Shown: positions 44,701-55,956, counted from the first letter of the stretch. The stretch: DNA of 64,000 nt from Mesostigma viride (GCA_009746045.1 RPFO01000130.1:1679625-1743624), one strand, 5' to 3'. The notes: a model not told the origin generated them from the letters alone. Translations and numbers: made by a program.

Positions 44701-47266
44701 CTTTTCAGTTTTGTATACACCACGTTTGGATTGGTTTGGTCGCCGTTGTTGACGTTGGCTTCGTCCCACTGTCCTGACTGCCTTCTCCCCCTGCCCCGCA
44801 TACCCCCCCCCACTTGCCCTCTCCCCCCGCCCCTCCCCCTCAAATAATATGATGGCATACTCCTGGTAAATCTATCCATCTTTCCTTGTTTCAGCCCGAT
44901 CGTGGCCCACGAGCTGTACGTTCGGGGTATCCGCTGCCAGGGCATGGTCGACGCACTCAACCTGGTGGGCGGCACCCACAACAGCCACAACCACGGCGGC
45001 AATCACAGCAACGGCCACGGGCGCCACGGCGGCCATTCCAACGCCAGCACCCAGGGCTGGGGCCCCACCGCAACCTCCCTGGGGGGTGCAGCCGCGGGCA
45101 CCGCCCTCTCCCTCCTCACCTCGCGTTTTGGGATCGTCTCTGCCGACCTGGACGAGGCCTACGCCATGCTCCGGGCCGGTCGATCCGTGCTGCTGGCGCC
45201 CGCGCAGGCATCCCGGGCACCAGGTGGCGGCGCCTCGTCGCCCGGCAGCTCAGCCTCCTCGGCCTCAACCTCCTCCCGCCACCGCTCCTCGGCAGGGGCG
45301 TCCACCGCCAACCGCGGCCTGCGCGACGACTGGGGCGAGGGCGAGTGCGACTACGACGACGGCTACCACCAGCACCGGCGGGCCTCGGGGTCCCAAGGTG
45401 GTCCCAGTGGCAGTGCCGGCGGGGGGAGGAGCGGGTTTGACCGTGCCAGTGCCCGCGGCGCTCGGGGCGATTCCAGCAGGATGGGTGGGGGTCGTTACAG
45501 GAGCACTAATGATAATGACTATGATAATGATTTCAATAGCAGCAATACCGGTAGTCGGTACGGCGCAGGTGCTAGTGCCGCAGGCGGCCGGTTCCCGAGC
45601 CAGGCGGGCCAAGAGGGGGCCGGGTACCGGGTCACCTGGCCCGCAGGCGACGACTGGCTGGAGGTTGCGCGCGCTGCGGACGCCATAGTCGTCCCCTTTT
45701 CGACGCTCGGTGGCGACGAGATGTTCGAGGTGGACAAGGGCGGCGTGGTGGGCCGGTTGCTGGCGTCCCCCTTGTCCGCCGTCATGAAGCCATTGCTGTC
45801 GGCGCTCCCGCTCCCGCCCGCGCCGGATGGGTGAGCAAGCACGCACGTCTTGGGGAGCAGCTTGGGGAGGCAGTGTTTGGTTCCTGGCCGCACATGTTGC
45901 CAGCTTTTTGGGCAGCATTTCTACTCGCCGCACCTGTTGCCACCCACGTGCATGTGTACCCGTGTGCTGCCTGCCATGCGTGCTGATAGCGTCGCACACT
46001 GCTTGCGGCACCTCCTGCCCTTGTTTGGTCCGGCACCACCATCTGTCCTTGCCGGTCGGTAGCGCGCAGGCCCTGCTCTGTAAACCTGCTCTCCGTCATC
46101 TCTCGACGTTCCCTATGCAAGATACTGTATTCTTGTGTCCCGTTGCTGTCTGTGTGCGAGCCTGTGTCCGCAGCGCGCTCCCCCTGCCCTCTTAACCTGC
46201 TCTCTGCATCTCCAACGATATGCCCCTTCCTCCTCGTGTGTGTGTGGGTGTGTTTGCAGCGCGCTCCCCCTGCCCAACCTGTCGCGCATGTACATCCACT
46301 TTGGCGAGCCCATCGACACGCGCGTGAGCTCGACCCGGCCCAGCGCGGCGCCCGCCGGGTCAAGTGCCCGATCGCAGCAGGCCGCGGCCGACCAGGTGAG
46401 CTCGCTGGCTGTGTAGTGTTGGTGTTTATTGGGCCTTTATAAGGCTCTATTGGGCTCTATTGGGCTCTGTTGGGCTCTATTGGGCTCTATTGGGCTCTAT
46501 TGGGCTCTATTGGGCTCTATTGGGCTCTATTGGGCTCTATTGGGCTCTATTGGGCTGTCTTGGGCTGTCTTGGGCTGTCTTGGGCTGTCTTGGGCTCTAT
46601 TGGGCTCTATTGGGCTCTATTGGGCTCTATTGGGCTCTATTGGGCTCTATTGGGCTCTATTGGGCTCTATTGGGCTCTATTGGGCTTTATTGGGCTCTAT
46701 TGGGCTCTATTGGGCTCTATTGGGCTCTATTGGGCTCTATTGGGCTCTATTGGGCTCTATTGGGCTATATTTGGATGTACTGATGTTTTAACAACTGGTC
46801 TTTATTGATCTGTGCTGGGCTGTACTGGGCCACCGCTACAACCACCATCGTTGGGCTTCCTTGGGTCTGGTTTTCTCACGTGTGTAGTGCACTGCTCGGG
46901 CTCTTCCCTTGCTGCTGTCACTTGTCACCCGTTCCCTTGCCTTTCTGCTCTCATCCGCTCCCATGCCTTGCTGCCCTCACCCATTCCTACGTCTCGCGCC
47001 ATGTCTCATTTCTTGCGCACGATGCCCATCCGTTGTTGTGTCTTCTCATCTGTTCGGTTCTGTCCCTTTCTCGGCTGGGATGTCCTTTCCTCTGCATCGT
47101 CCGATTCCTTGCCGCGCAGCTGGCCTGGCTGGCGGCGCAGGTGCGTGAGGCCGTGGAGGACGGTGTGGGCCAGCTGACGCGCGCGCGGGAGAGCGACCCG
47201 CACCGCGACGTGGGCACGCGGCTGCTCGCGGAGCTGTCGCTCATGATGCCTCACTTCCGGCAGTAG
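38713..47266 (+). CDS. Phytyl ester synthase / diacylglycerol acyltransferase-like protein, seven exons
   Basis: Exons 38713-39111, 39248-39368, 39989-43385, 44088-44369, 44895-45830, 46260-46395 and 47120-47266 join in phase at all six GT-AG introns (1805 residues; family members are usually near 700). The Arg/Ser-rich N-terminus could be a plastid transit peptide. Residues 885-1250 are an alpha/beta hydrolase (LVYLPGLDGTGQG). A likely triad is Ser991 in LAESFTA, Asp1200 in AGAKDRLQP and His1229 in PESGHSALLE. Residues ~1360-1780 are an LPLAT-type acyltransferase (LFVGNHTPFGVFD with His1392, then HFGEPIDT). The C-terminal helix EAVEDGVGQLTRARESDPHRD is typical. In plants these enzymes esterify phytol or diacylglycerol with fatty acids in plastoglobules. 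Long Ser/Ala/Gly/Pro linkers explain the extra length. Confidence 0.85.
38904..39090 (+). repeat. Internal duplication in the first acyltransferase exon
   Basis: Two copies, 132 bp apart, encode EEICTRDPLSGSVLC and EEICTRDVVSGAVSC. The period is a multiple of three, so the frame is kept. Confidence 0.7.
46056..46275 (+). repeat. Copies of the exon-6 acceptor in the preceding intron
   Basis: The true acceptor and exon start (46250-46275, TTTGCAG then CGCGCTCCCCCTGCCC) recurs at 46164-46189 with an identical 16-bp exon start. It recurs more diverged at 46056-46095 (GCGCGCAGGCCCTGCTC). The intervening TAACCTGCTCTC..CATCTC is also shared between the two upstream copies. Confidence 0.75.
46440..46785. 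repeat. (TATTGGGCTC)n decamer array in acyltransferase intron 6
   Basis: About 33 ten-base units with a run of TGTCTTGGGC variants at 46556-46593. It starts about 45 bp after the donor at 46396. Confidence 0.95.
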
Positions 47267-47660
47267 GGGCGATGACAACCACGACAACGATAGTTGCACA
47301 AAGCAGAAGACAACACCCCTGGCAATAGGGGCGGAGCTGGCGCTCGCGATGCCGAAGTCCCCGCAGTGAGAGCAGACAGAGTGCAAAGAATAAGGCTCAA
47401 GATGCGGCAGTGAGGCAGGCAATCAAGGCGATGGTAGGCGTGAGGGTAAGCCTCGTAGTGCCCCACTTCCGGGAGAGGGGATGGCAACAAACCAAAGGAC
47501 AGAGCCTCATGGTGACGCTTTTCTGGCGCCAGGGAATGAAGCACAAGCCTCTACCCTACTTCTTGAGTAATGCCGCACTTCTGGCAATAGGGAATGAAGC
47601 AAAAGCCTCTCAATGCCACGTTTCCGGCGATAGGGGCGGGGATCTCGCTCACGGTCCATG
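47228..47660 (+). repeat. Decaying copies of the acyltransferase coding end
   Basis: The last coding bases and stop (CCTCACTTCCGGCAGTAGGGG, 47249-47270) are echoed at 47318-47335, 47458-47480, 47512-47540, 47569-47600 and 47613-47642 by variants such as CCCCACTTCCGGGAGAGGGG and CCGCACTTCTGGCAATAGGG. Confidence 0.6.
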
Positions 47661-48895
47661 CTGCATATCTGGCTGTCGGTGCCTTGCTCATTCGGAAGGA
47701 CAAGCCTCACGGTGTCCCATGCCCAGCAGCAAGAGCAAGAATCATGCGTGCGAAGGGAAATCCTCACTTGCAGCGAGGGCGCAATGTGTAAAGAAAGCCC
47801 TTTGGGCGATGGAAAAGAGGCAATGAAGGAGATTCGATGGACATCAGGCAGTGATTGCTTTGGTGGTGGAGCCAGGACAATACTCCACCTGAGAAGCCTG
47901 GCGTTGCCATCACCGACGAAGGGGAATGACTGAAGGGGGTAACAAGGGATGAATGTGGCAACTACAAAGGGAGAACCGAGGGAGACGTGTCTATCTACAC
48001 CACCCGAATAATGACTGGTTGACATGCTGCGTATGCGACATGCCGTAAATGGCATGTTCACGCATGCTCGTGCCTGCTCACACGCATGCTTCATGGCGGC
48101 AAGTGGGGGGCAACCTGACGACGGGGAAGATATGACCAAGGGAGGTCACATGCCTCCAGCAGTGGATGGGTATCTCCTGGATTGCGGCCGATCACAATCG
48201 AGCTCTTATGGATTAATACTTATGGATTAGCTGTTATCCATGGATTCGGTGGAGTGTGGAATTGGTGCCCGAGCACTTGTGGCTGGTGCATGCATTAATG
48301 AGTGGCAGCAAGTAAGTTTTGGAGAAAACGTGCCCCTGCGAACATGGGTGGTGCTAACCACGCATGATGAGCGAGATTACGGTGGTCATGAGAGTGACCA
48401 TGATGTATAGTATGATGTGAGAGAGAAAAACGCAATGAAAAACACAAGACGTGTCGCCTCATACCGGTCCCAGTCAGTTGAATGTATAGTAGTACAACTC
48501 GACCGCTGCAGGAGGTGAGAGGCTTGAGGTTCTCATAGATAGCGATGACCATTGGGTGCATTGTTGTGGCCCTAAAATAGTTTTGCAATGATGAAATGAG
48601 GATTTGGTTCATGTAGTACGTGGATGGTCCATGTGTGAAACTTGTGTCCAGCAGGTACAGTGCAACCCATTCTCATCTCCATTGCCTACTTGCATGATCT
48701 ATTTTACTGTTCGATGTATGTCCCTTGATTAACCTTCCGTTACGTATCCATGGTCGACCAGTCCTATGCGTCCAGTCGATACTAGGTATTGAATTACATG
48801 TGTAGTACTACTACGCCAACGAAACGCTCTAGCTCACGTAGTTTATAACTAGCACAATATTCTAAAAGCATGGTCATGCAGACCATGCTTTTGTT
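47661..48895. other. Intergenic, no recognisable gene
   Basis: Only short open frames without family features. Confidence 0.45.
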
Positions 48896-48899
48896 ATGT

Positions 48900-49370
48900 A
48901 GACTAGCTGGCACCTAGCCCGCACAGCGCCCGGGCGTTTTGTCCTCACATGGCGTTGCCGGCCAGGCTGCGCGCGGCCGGGCCGCCATCCGTGGACTAGT
49001 CCGAGATAGGCTAGGCATGGGCATGTGCTACCCTAGCTAGAGACGAGACAGGCTCACGCCCGCGGTCAGCCTCGATCCTGGTTTGTCTGCATGCACTTTG
49101 GAGGCAGACGGCTCGCATGCAAGGATAGTTGGCAGGTAGTGATGAAGGAGGCCACCCCCAAGCTAGTCATTGGGGGCTCCGCATGTGACCCAGTTTGGCT
49201 TTCATTAAATGAGACAACTATATAGTGATTCGGGCCTCGGTGCCCACAACCAGGCTGTAACTTGGAACTAGATAGCTAGCATATCATCCATTCCCATCCC
49301 AAGTTGAAAACTTATGCTCACGTGACGCAGTCGCGTGTAAACAAATAAACAAATAAATAAAAAGTTAATG
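48900..49370 (+). mobile_element. LINE 3' end fragment
   Basis: Matches 7900-8350 (GACTAGCTGGCACC through GGAGGCAGA and GAAGGAG.CCACCCCCAAG). It ends at the hairpin variant CACGTGACGCAGTCGCGTG (49319-49337) and an AAATAAACAAATAAATAAA tail instead of TTAA. Confidence 0.7.
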
Positions 49371-49932
49371 CTTTTACTCGAACTGAAGGGGCCAAACCCT
49401 GGCACACCCCTACAGGCCTTCAGCTACAATTAACAAATGAAAAATTTAGTGCAACTTCATTTTTGCATAGTATGTGCGATTCAAGCAAATTGCATTGACT
49501 ATAAGATCGATGGGGCAGGTTTTCCAGGCAAACCCTATTAGAGGGAAGTGCAAAATATACACACAAGTACTCCTGATTATCAAGGAGACAAACCCTCATT
49601 ATGATGGCAAAGGCTCTCGTGTCAAGGGGGGGCCTCGTAATGGCCCTCCCTTTGCGATGGTTGGCTGATGTAGTCTCTAAAACGATCAGCAGCAATTTCT
49701 ACAAAACTTGGTACAAGGAAAGCAAAGACAAATATTACAAAACAAAACTGCTAAAAGATTCCAAAAAAGGACAACAAAAACTGCAAAAATGGACAGAGGG
49801 GACAAGGTACACCCAGAACGGCGAACCGAGGCACTCCCCCAACTAGCCACGATGAGCTGAACCATTCTTCCAACAGTCGCATTTCAAACCTCCAGGCTCA
49901 GACCTTTTGAGAATTCATCCTCTCCTATCTCA
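49371..49932. other. Intergenic, no recognisable gene
   Basis: Two adjoining + frames (49474-49668, 49601-49846) lack family features. Confidence 0.4.
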
Positions 49933-52900
49933 TCACAGCTCCTTCTTATCTGTGATACTGGCCCGCTGGCCCGCCTGCGGGAGCGCCGCTGCCCCCGGCA
50001 CCCAGCTGCACGCCCACAGTCCCAGCCGCGAGAGGAACCGTTCGAGGCGGTACGCCAGAATGAGCGTCGAGATGAGCACGAGGAAGAAGCCACGCCTCCA
50101 GCGTGGCTTCTCCAGCGTGCTGCGGTCCATGGCCAGGGCGTCCAGGGACTTGAGCTCCTCGGGGGTCATCTCCCAGCCCAGGCACCCGGCGGCCTCAGCC
50201 ACATGGGCTTTATTCTTGCAGCCGACGAGGGGGATGTGGCCGTGGGCGATCGTCCAGTTGAGCGCCACCTGGCGATGGCATGGATCGGAAAGATGACAGC
50301 AGTTATGAACAATCCAGCAGTCAGATGAATATAGCTATACGTGGTAGTACTAGTTGTCTGTGTGCGTTTGTGAGCGCCACCTGGCAATGGGATATAAGAG
50401 TGATGGGCCATGATACGATTCACCAAAAGAGATGGAAACACTTGGATCCATACTCCTAGTATTACGTTACAGGAGCGCCACCTGGCCTAGAAATAAAGGA
50501 ATGATAGGAGTACAGGAATGATGGGATGATAGACGTACAGGAATGATGGGATGATAGGAATGATGGGAGTATAGGAACATTCATACATTCCAGCACATGC
50601 ACACACATATTTCTTACGTCCAAGGCTACACACATCCACCTGCCTTCATTTCCATCATCCTGAACAGCGCGACAAACGCGGATAAGATAGCAGCAGGCTC
50701 GAGCTACCATGCTCGCGATTTTTCCAGATTTCTGGCCTGCGCTGGTTGTCTGTTTGACATTGATCTTAAAATACGAGGGATACAAGACAATCCCAATGAG
50801 ACGGTGCAACATACCACAACCGTTCGCCACATTGATTGACTATAGCCACCATCACGGTTAGCCTCCTTCACTAATACTAGCCACAGTGCTGGCAGTACTG
50901 CTTTGGTGCGCATTTTGTGACTGCCGCCTGGTGATGCGGTATTGGTATGATCAAGACAACAGTATCATAGATATCAATTAGACAACCAGCACAGTACCAT
51001 AGATATCAATTAGACAACCAGCACAGTACCATAGACATCAATTAGACAACCAGCACAGTACCATAGATATCAATTAGACAACCAGCACAGTACCATAGAT
51101 ATCAATTAGACAACCAGCGCAGTACCATAGATATCAATTAGACAACCAGCACAGTACCATAGATATCAATTAGACAACCAGCGCAGTACCATAGATATCA
51201 ATGAGACAACCAGCGCAGTACCATAGATATCAATTAGACAACCAGCACAGTACCATAGATATCAATAAGACAACCAGCACAGTACCATAGACATCAATTA
51301 GACAACCAGCACAGTACCATAGATATCAATTAGACAACCAGCACAGTACCATAGATATCAATTAGACAACCAGCGCAGTACCATAGATATCAATTAGACA
51401 ACCAGCACAGTACCATAGATATCAATTAGACAACCAGCGCAGTACCATAGATATCAATAAGACAACCAGTGCAGTACCATAGATGTCAATGAGACAACCA
51501 GCGCAGTACCATAGATATCAATTAGACAACCAGCACAGTACCATAGATATCAACTAGACAACCAGCGCAGGCCAACAAGATATGATAACTATGGACAACA
51601 GCAACGTGACAACCAGCAGTATCCACCTCGGTGCGCGTTCTGTAAGCGCTGCCTGGCCATGCGACACCAGAATGATAAGCAATACGCCGCCCAGCGTAAC
51701 TAGCGTGGGTGGTGTAGCTACATGGATGCAAAAGCTACGTTAAAACAATAGCTACGTGGAAGCTAGTTGCAATTTTTGTAAGCGCCGCGTGGCATGGCCA
51801 TGCAGGGTTTGCAATACACATGAACGGCAAGTAGAGTGCCACTAGAGTAGCTGTAGAGCAGCTCGAATAGGAGCTCTAGAGCAGCACAAATAGGAGGGAG
51901 ACCCTGCAACCGCTCGCTTGCACCATCATGTATCTGTCCGCGCCTGCCAAACTCCGCCAAACACAATGTCCCTTCATTCACAGATTCAAGCAACTTCCCC
52001 CCCCCCCCCCCCCCCCGCTACCCCCCCCCCGCCTCTCCCCCCCCCGGTGCCGCCGTCTCGTCATGCAGGGTCACGATTCTCTAGGTGTCTGCCCTGGTCA
52101 TTTCATGGACACCAGGGTCACTATAGTATAGTAATGCCATGCCTGCGCTGGTGGTCGTATGGACGCCGTGGTCACTATAGTATAGTAATGCCATGCCTGC
52201 GCTGGTTGTCGCATGGACACCGTGGTCACTAAAGTATAGTAATGCCATGCCTGCGCTGGTTGTCTCATGGACACCGTGGTCACTAAAGTATAGTAATGCC
52301 ATGCCTGCGCTGGTGGTCGCATGGACACCATGGTCACTATAGTATAGTAATGCCATGCCTGCGCTGGTGGTCGCATGGACACCATGGTCACTATAGTATA
52401 GTAATGCCATGCCTGCGCTGGTGGTCGCATGGACACCATGGTCACTATAGTATAGTAATGCCATGCCTGCGCTGGTGGTCGCATGGACGCCATGGTCACT
52501 ATAGTATAGTAATGCCATGCCTGCGCTGGTGGTCGCATGGACACCATGGTCACTATAGTATAGTAATGCCATGCCTGCGCTGGTTGTCGTATGGACGCCG
52601 TGGTCACTATAGTATAGTAATGCCATGCCTGCGCTGGTGGTCGCATGGACGCCATGGTCACTAAAGTATAGTAATGCCATGCCTGCGCTGGTGGTCGCAT
52701 GGACACCATGGTCACTATAGTATAGTAATGCCATGCCTGCGCTGGTGGTCGCATGGACACCAGGGTCACTATAGTATAGTAATGCCATGCCTGCGCTGGT
52801 TGTCGCATGGACACCATGGTCACTATAGTATAGTAATGCCATGCCTGCGCTGGTTGTCGCATGGATATGCCACCAACCACTCACACAGTTCGTCCCCTTC

Positions 52901-54991
52901 CCACTATGTTGGCAAAGGTACGGATTCCCCCCACCTTGATGAACTTGCCACGTGCATCCACCACACCCAACCAGCCACGGTCACGGAATGGAAGCTTGTT
53001 CATCCCTTTCCCTTTCTTTGTTCATTCCAATCTAGAACGTAAACAGGTAGACAGAGGTTTATCCCCACCTGCGCCATCGTCTTCCCGTGCGCGTCCGCCA
53101 CCTGGCGCAGCCTGGCCCGCAGCGGCTGCAGCTCGTCCCACGTCATGCCCGTGATGCGGATCGCCCTTATGCTGCCGTCGTCAAACCGTTCCCTCGTGAG
53201 CGTGTCGGTCAGCAGCCCCTGGCCGACAGGGCAGAAGGCCACGATGGTCACGCCGGCCTCGCGGCACGCGGCCTCCGTCTCCCGCAGCTTCCTGCTGTTG
53301 TAGCACAGCAGGTTGAGCATGATCTGGTTAGAGGAGATGCGCTGGCCGCGGGCGGACGCGACGCGCACCGCGCGCCGAACCTGCGTGGGTGGGAGCGGGG
53401 CAGGGGGCAGACGTTATCTGCGTGAGTGGGACTAGGGGCGGGAAAGAGGGCAGCATGGATAGGGAATGGTCATGAGTGTGGGGGTGGGGCAGGGGGCGCA
53501 AGAGAGGTCGACATGCATGGCAACCAGAGAGGAAGGGGGGTGAAAGGTAGGTGGCTATGCATTACAACCCCCCACCCCCCCCCACCCCCCACCCCCCACC
53601 CCCCACTGCCCACCCCCCATCCCCCACCCCCCACCCCACCCCACCCCACCCCACCCCACCCCACCCCACCCCACCCCACCCCACCCCACCCCACCCCACC
53701 CCACCCACCCCACCCCACCCCACCCACCCACCCCACCCCACCCCACCACCCCCACCCCACCCCACCCCACCCTGGGCACCCCACCCCACCCACCCCACCC
53801 CACCCCACCCCACCCCACCCCACCCCACCCCACCCCACCCCCACCCCCGCCTTCATGTGGAAGCAGCGGGTCCCACCAACCAAGGGCCGTACGTGTTTTA
53901 TAAGGTAGGGAGTCAATCCACGGCTCAGAATCTCGAAGTGGATATGTGACCTGAGAATGTTAAACCTGAAGCCCAGCCAGACCCGCGTTCTTAATCCAAC
54001 AGTATTATATACATACTAACAGCATACATACTAATTAGCATATATACTAATGCTATCATAAGATGGCATTAGCTGAGACAACCAGAACATTGCCTTCAAA
54101 GAAATGGTAATGTTGGCAGAACTTAGAATTTTACTAGGATACCAGTGTGTTAAATGAATCACAGGTGGGCTGTCCCATCACGCACTTGCATCCAATAAAA
54201 AGCGTACACCGTGCGTACGTCTGACACATGACACTGGAATACGAGAACATTTGATAGACCCCCCTGTCTTACCCCGGAAACCTGGTAATTAGGTATCCAA
54301 GTAACAGGCACGTATGGGTGCATCAAGAGAGCAAGAAAGCCAGCCGAAGACTCAGCCAAGTTCGGCAAAAACTCAGGTTCTCAAATGATGACACGACAAC
54401 GGAAAGTTGGGGTTCGTTGCCACGAGTGCTGTCGCTTCCTAATATTCACAGTTGTAAGCACGTGCGCAGTTGAGAATCCGTTACCTGGTCGGCACCGCAG
54501 TTGGATAGCCCAATGGCATCGATGAGGCCCATATCCGCGGCATCACAGGCGGCTTCAACCCAGCGCTCTAATGGAAGGGGATGCACCGGCGAGTGTATGA
54601 AAAAGACGTCGATTTTCTTCGCGCCAAGGCGATCGAGGCATCCGCGCAAAGCCCGCAGAAACGACTCCCTACTGTACCGCCAGATAGTAGGAAGGAATTT
54701 CGTTGCCACAACGGCAGATACCTTATCCTTCTTTCCGGACAAGCGGCGGCGTTCAAGCGCAGCACGTATTCGTTCCTCGCTGGTGCCGCCTCCATAACCC
54801 TCTGCCGAGTCGAAAAACGTGATCCCATGGCTAAGTGCCTCCTCCACCGCCTGGTCGACATCGGTGTCACTGACTACACCCCCTCGGTTGACACGGCCAT
54901 CAATCCAGGTAACGCCCCACTGCATCGTCCCGATGCCCAGCGGTTGCTCGATGACATGGGGGCCGAGTCGGAAAGTATGGCCGTAAGGCAT
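49933..54991 (-). CDS. Aldo/keto reductase with C-terminal membrane segment, three exons
   Basis: Exons on the minus strand: 54991-54485, 53380-53069 and 50268-49933. Both GT-AG introns are phase 0. The start is the ATG at 54989-54991, preceded in frame by a stop. The product is 384 residues. The catalytic tetrad of the family is visible: Asp61 and Tyr66 in FFDSAEGYGGG, Lys98 in VVATKFLP, His133 in FFIHSPVHPLP. IPLVGCKNKAHVAEA in exon 3 is the cofactor-phosphate loop, so an NADPH-dependent reductase of aldehydes or ketones is expected. Unusually, a hydrophobic segment (FFLVLISTLILAY, 334-346) after RWRRG and a KKEL end follow the barrel. Substrate unknown. It is divergent from the FAD oxidoreductase at 55957. 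Confidence 0.85.
50255..51805 (-). repeat. Decaying copies of the reductase exon-3 acceptor
   Basis: The true junction reads GAGCGCCACCTGGCGATGG on the + strand (50261-50279). Echoes lie at 50371-50390 (GAGCGCCACCTGGCAATGG), 50472-50490, 50920-50940, 51642-51660 and 51780-51800, increasingly diverged. The echo set spans half of the 2.8-kb intron. Confidence 0.75.
50955..51580. repeat. 32-bp minisatellite in reductase intron 2
   Basis: About 19 units of CAATTAGACAACCAGCACAG then TACCATAGATAT. Units alternate between CAGCACAG and CAGCGCAG. Confidence 0.95.
51989..52046. repeat. Poly-C tract
   Basis: Runs of up to about 16 C with few interruptions; length uncertain in any assembly. Confidence 0.8.
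52100..52868. repeat. 54-bp minisatellite in reductase intron 2
   Basis: About 14 units containing ATGCCATGCCTGCGCTGGT and CACTATAGTATAGTA. The period is a multiple of three, so long frames stay open on both strands; it lies wholly within an intron. Confidence 0.95.
53381..53500. repeat. Copies of the reductase exon-2 acceptor tract
   Basis: CTGCGTGGGTGGGAGCGGGG (53381-53400) is echoed at 53420-53445 (CTGCGTGAGTGGGACTAGGGG) and near 53472-53500. Confidence 0.55.
53566..53850. repeat. (CCCCA)n array in reductase intron 1
   Basis: Pentamer CACCC/CCCCA for about 285 bp; the transcribed (minus) strand reads TGGGG repeats. Open frames are repeat artefacts. Confidence 0.95.
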
Positions 54992-55956
54992 TGCCACGAA
55001 TGCAATTAACGTAACCTAAGATGGTTGCGATCGATAAGCCTTATAGCTTGTAATTAACTACGCATGTTAAAAGTTAAAACATGTAGAAACAACCTGAATT
55101 ATTTAAGCCTTTCCTACCGGTTACTTCTTCATCCAGGAATTAAGATGCATGCCAGGAGCATGCAAGTATGGCGGTCAAATGTTTTAGAGGAGCATGACGT
55201 CAGGCGACCCTGCGGAATTTCTACTTTACGTAAAATGATTGCAATTATAGTTAGGTACGTCTTCCGTGGTCGACAGCATACACTCCTACACCCGACTTCA
55301 AGATCTCAATGTCTCAAAATATTTTCAGGTTGCGGTGGCCGTGAGAAACGGCCAGCTTCTGAAATCCGTACCCTTACCCAACGCTCAATCTGCCCAAATG
55401 CTGCCTTTAGTCCATGTTGAAGTATGCTGTGATAGGAGGCTATCTCTGAACTCTGAAGCTTTTTTTCTCTGAAGCAACAACCTCTCATCGCTGCGCGCCC
55501 ATCAATGCCCTAATCCCTTATACCTGGCCCTCGGCCTTCTCAGGTGCCCATGTGCGGCGTGGGCCACAAGTTCAACAACAACAACATTCCTTATAAGTGC
55601 GCTGAGCATGTGCCAGTTCTACTAGAAAAATCAAGTACGACTGACTGTATGCCTGAACCAGAGTCCGAACCCGCATTGCCAGTTTGCACGTTATCTGGAG
55701 TTGATGGGGTTGCGAATTCATCGTTAGGAAGTGCCAACGCCAATTCCATTTTCCAGTGTCATTTTCCTAACAAAAGTAACAACCATTGGCATGGAGTTGC
55801 TTTTCACTAGGTGGACAATTTCCCCTCTTATAGTCTTGACATGAGCATTTCCCGGCAACGCCGCGAAGTTGTCAAAATTCCTGACCAGCAACACCTGGAA
55901 TAAGCCGGCGAGATGTGGGCTTAGGCACGGCATTGACCCAAATTGACCGCGAGACA
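54992..55956. promoter_or_regulatory. Divergent intergenic region between reductase and oxidase
   Basis: About 0.96 kb between two divergent starts, so it probably contains both promoters. No TATA box or motif is convincing. An 88-codon frame at 55544-55810 follows a pyrimidine-rich AG and might be a 5' exon of the oxidase, but I cannot show it. Confidence 0.4.

Noticed and set aside
50955-51580. CRISPR-like regularly spaced repeats
   Set aside because: Units are contiguous 32-bp tandem repeats without unique spacers, in a eukaryotic intron.
52081-52884. 267- and 260-residue minus-strand repeat proteins
   Set aside because: Period-54 minisatellite lying within an intron of the reductase; no start context or domain.
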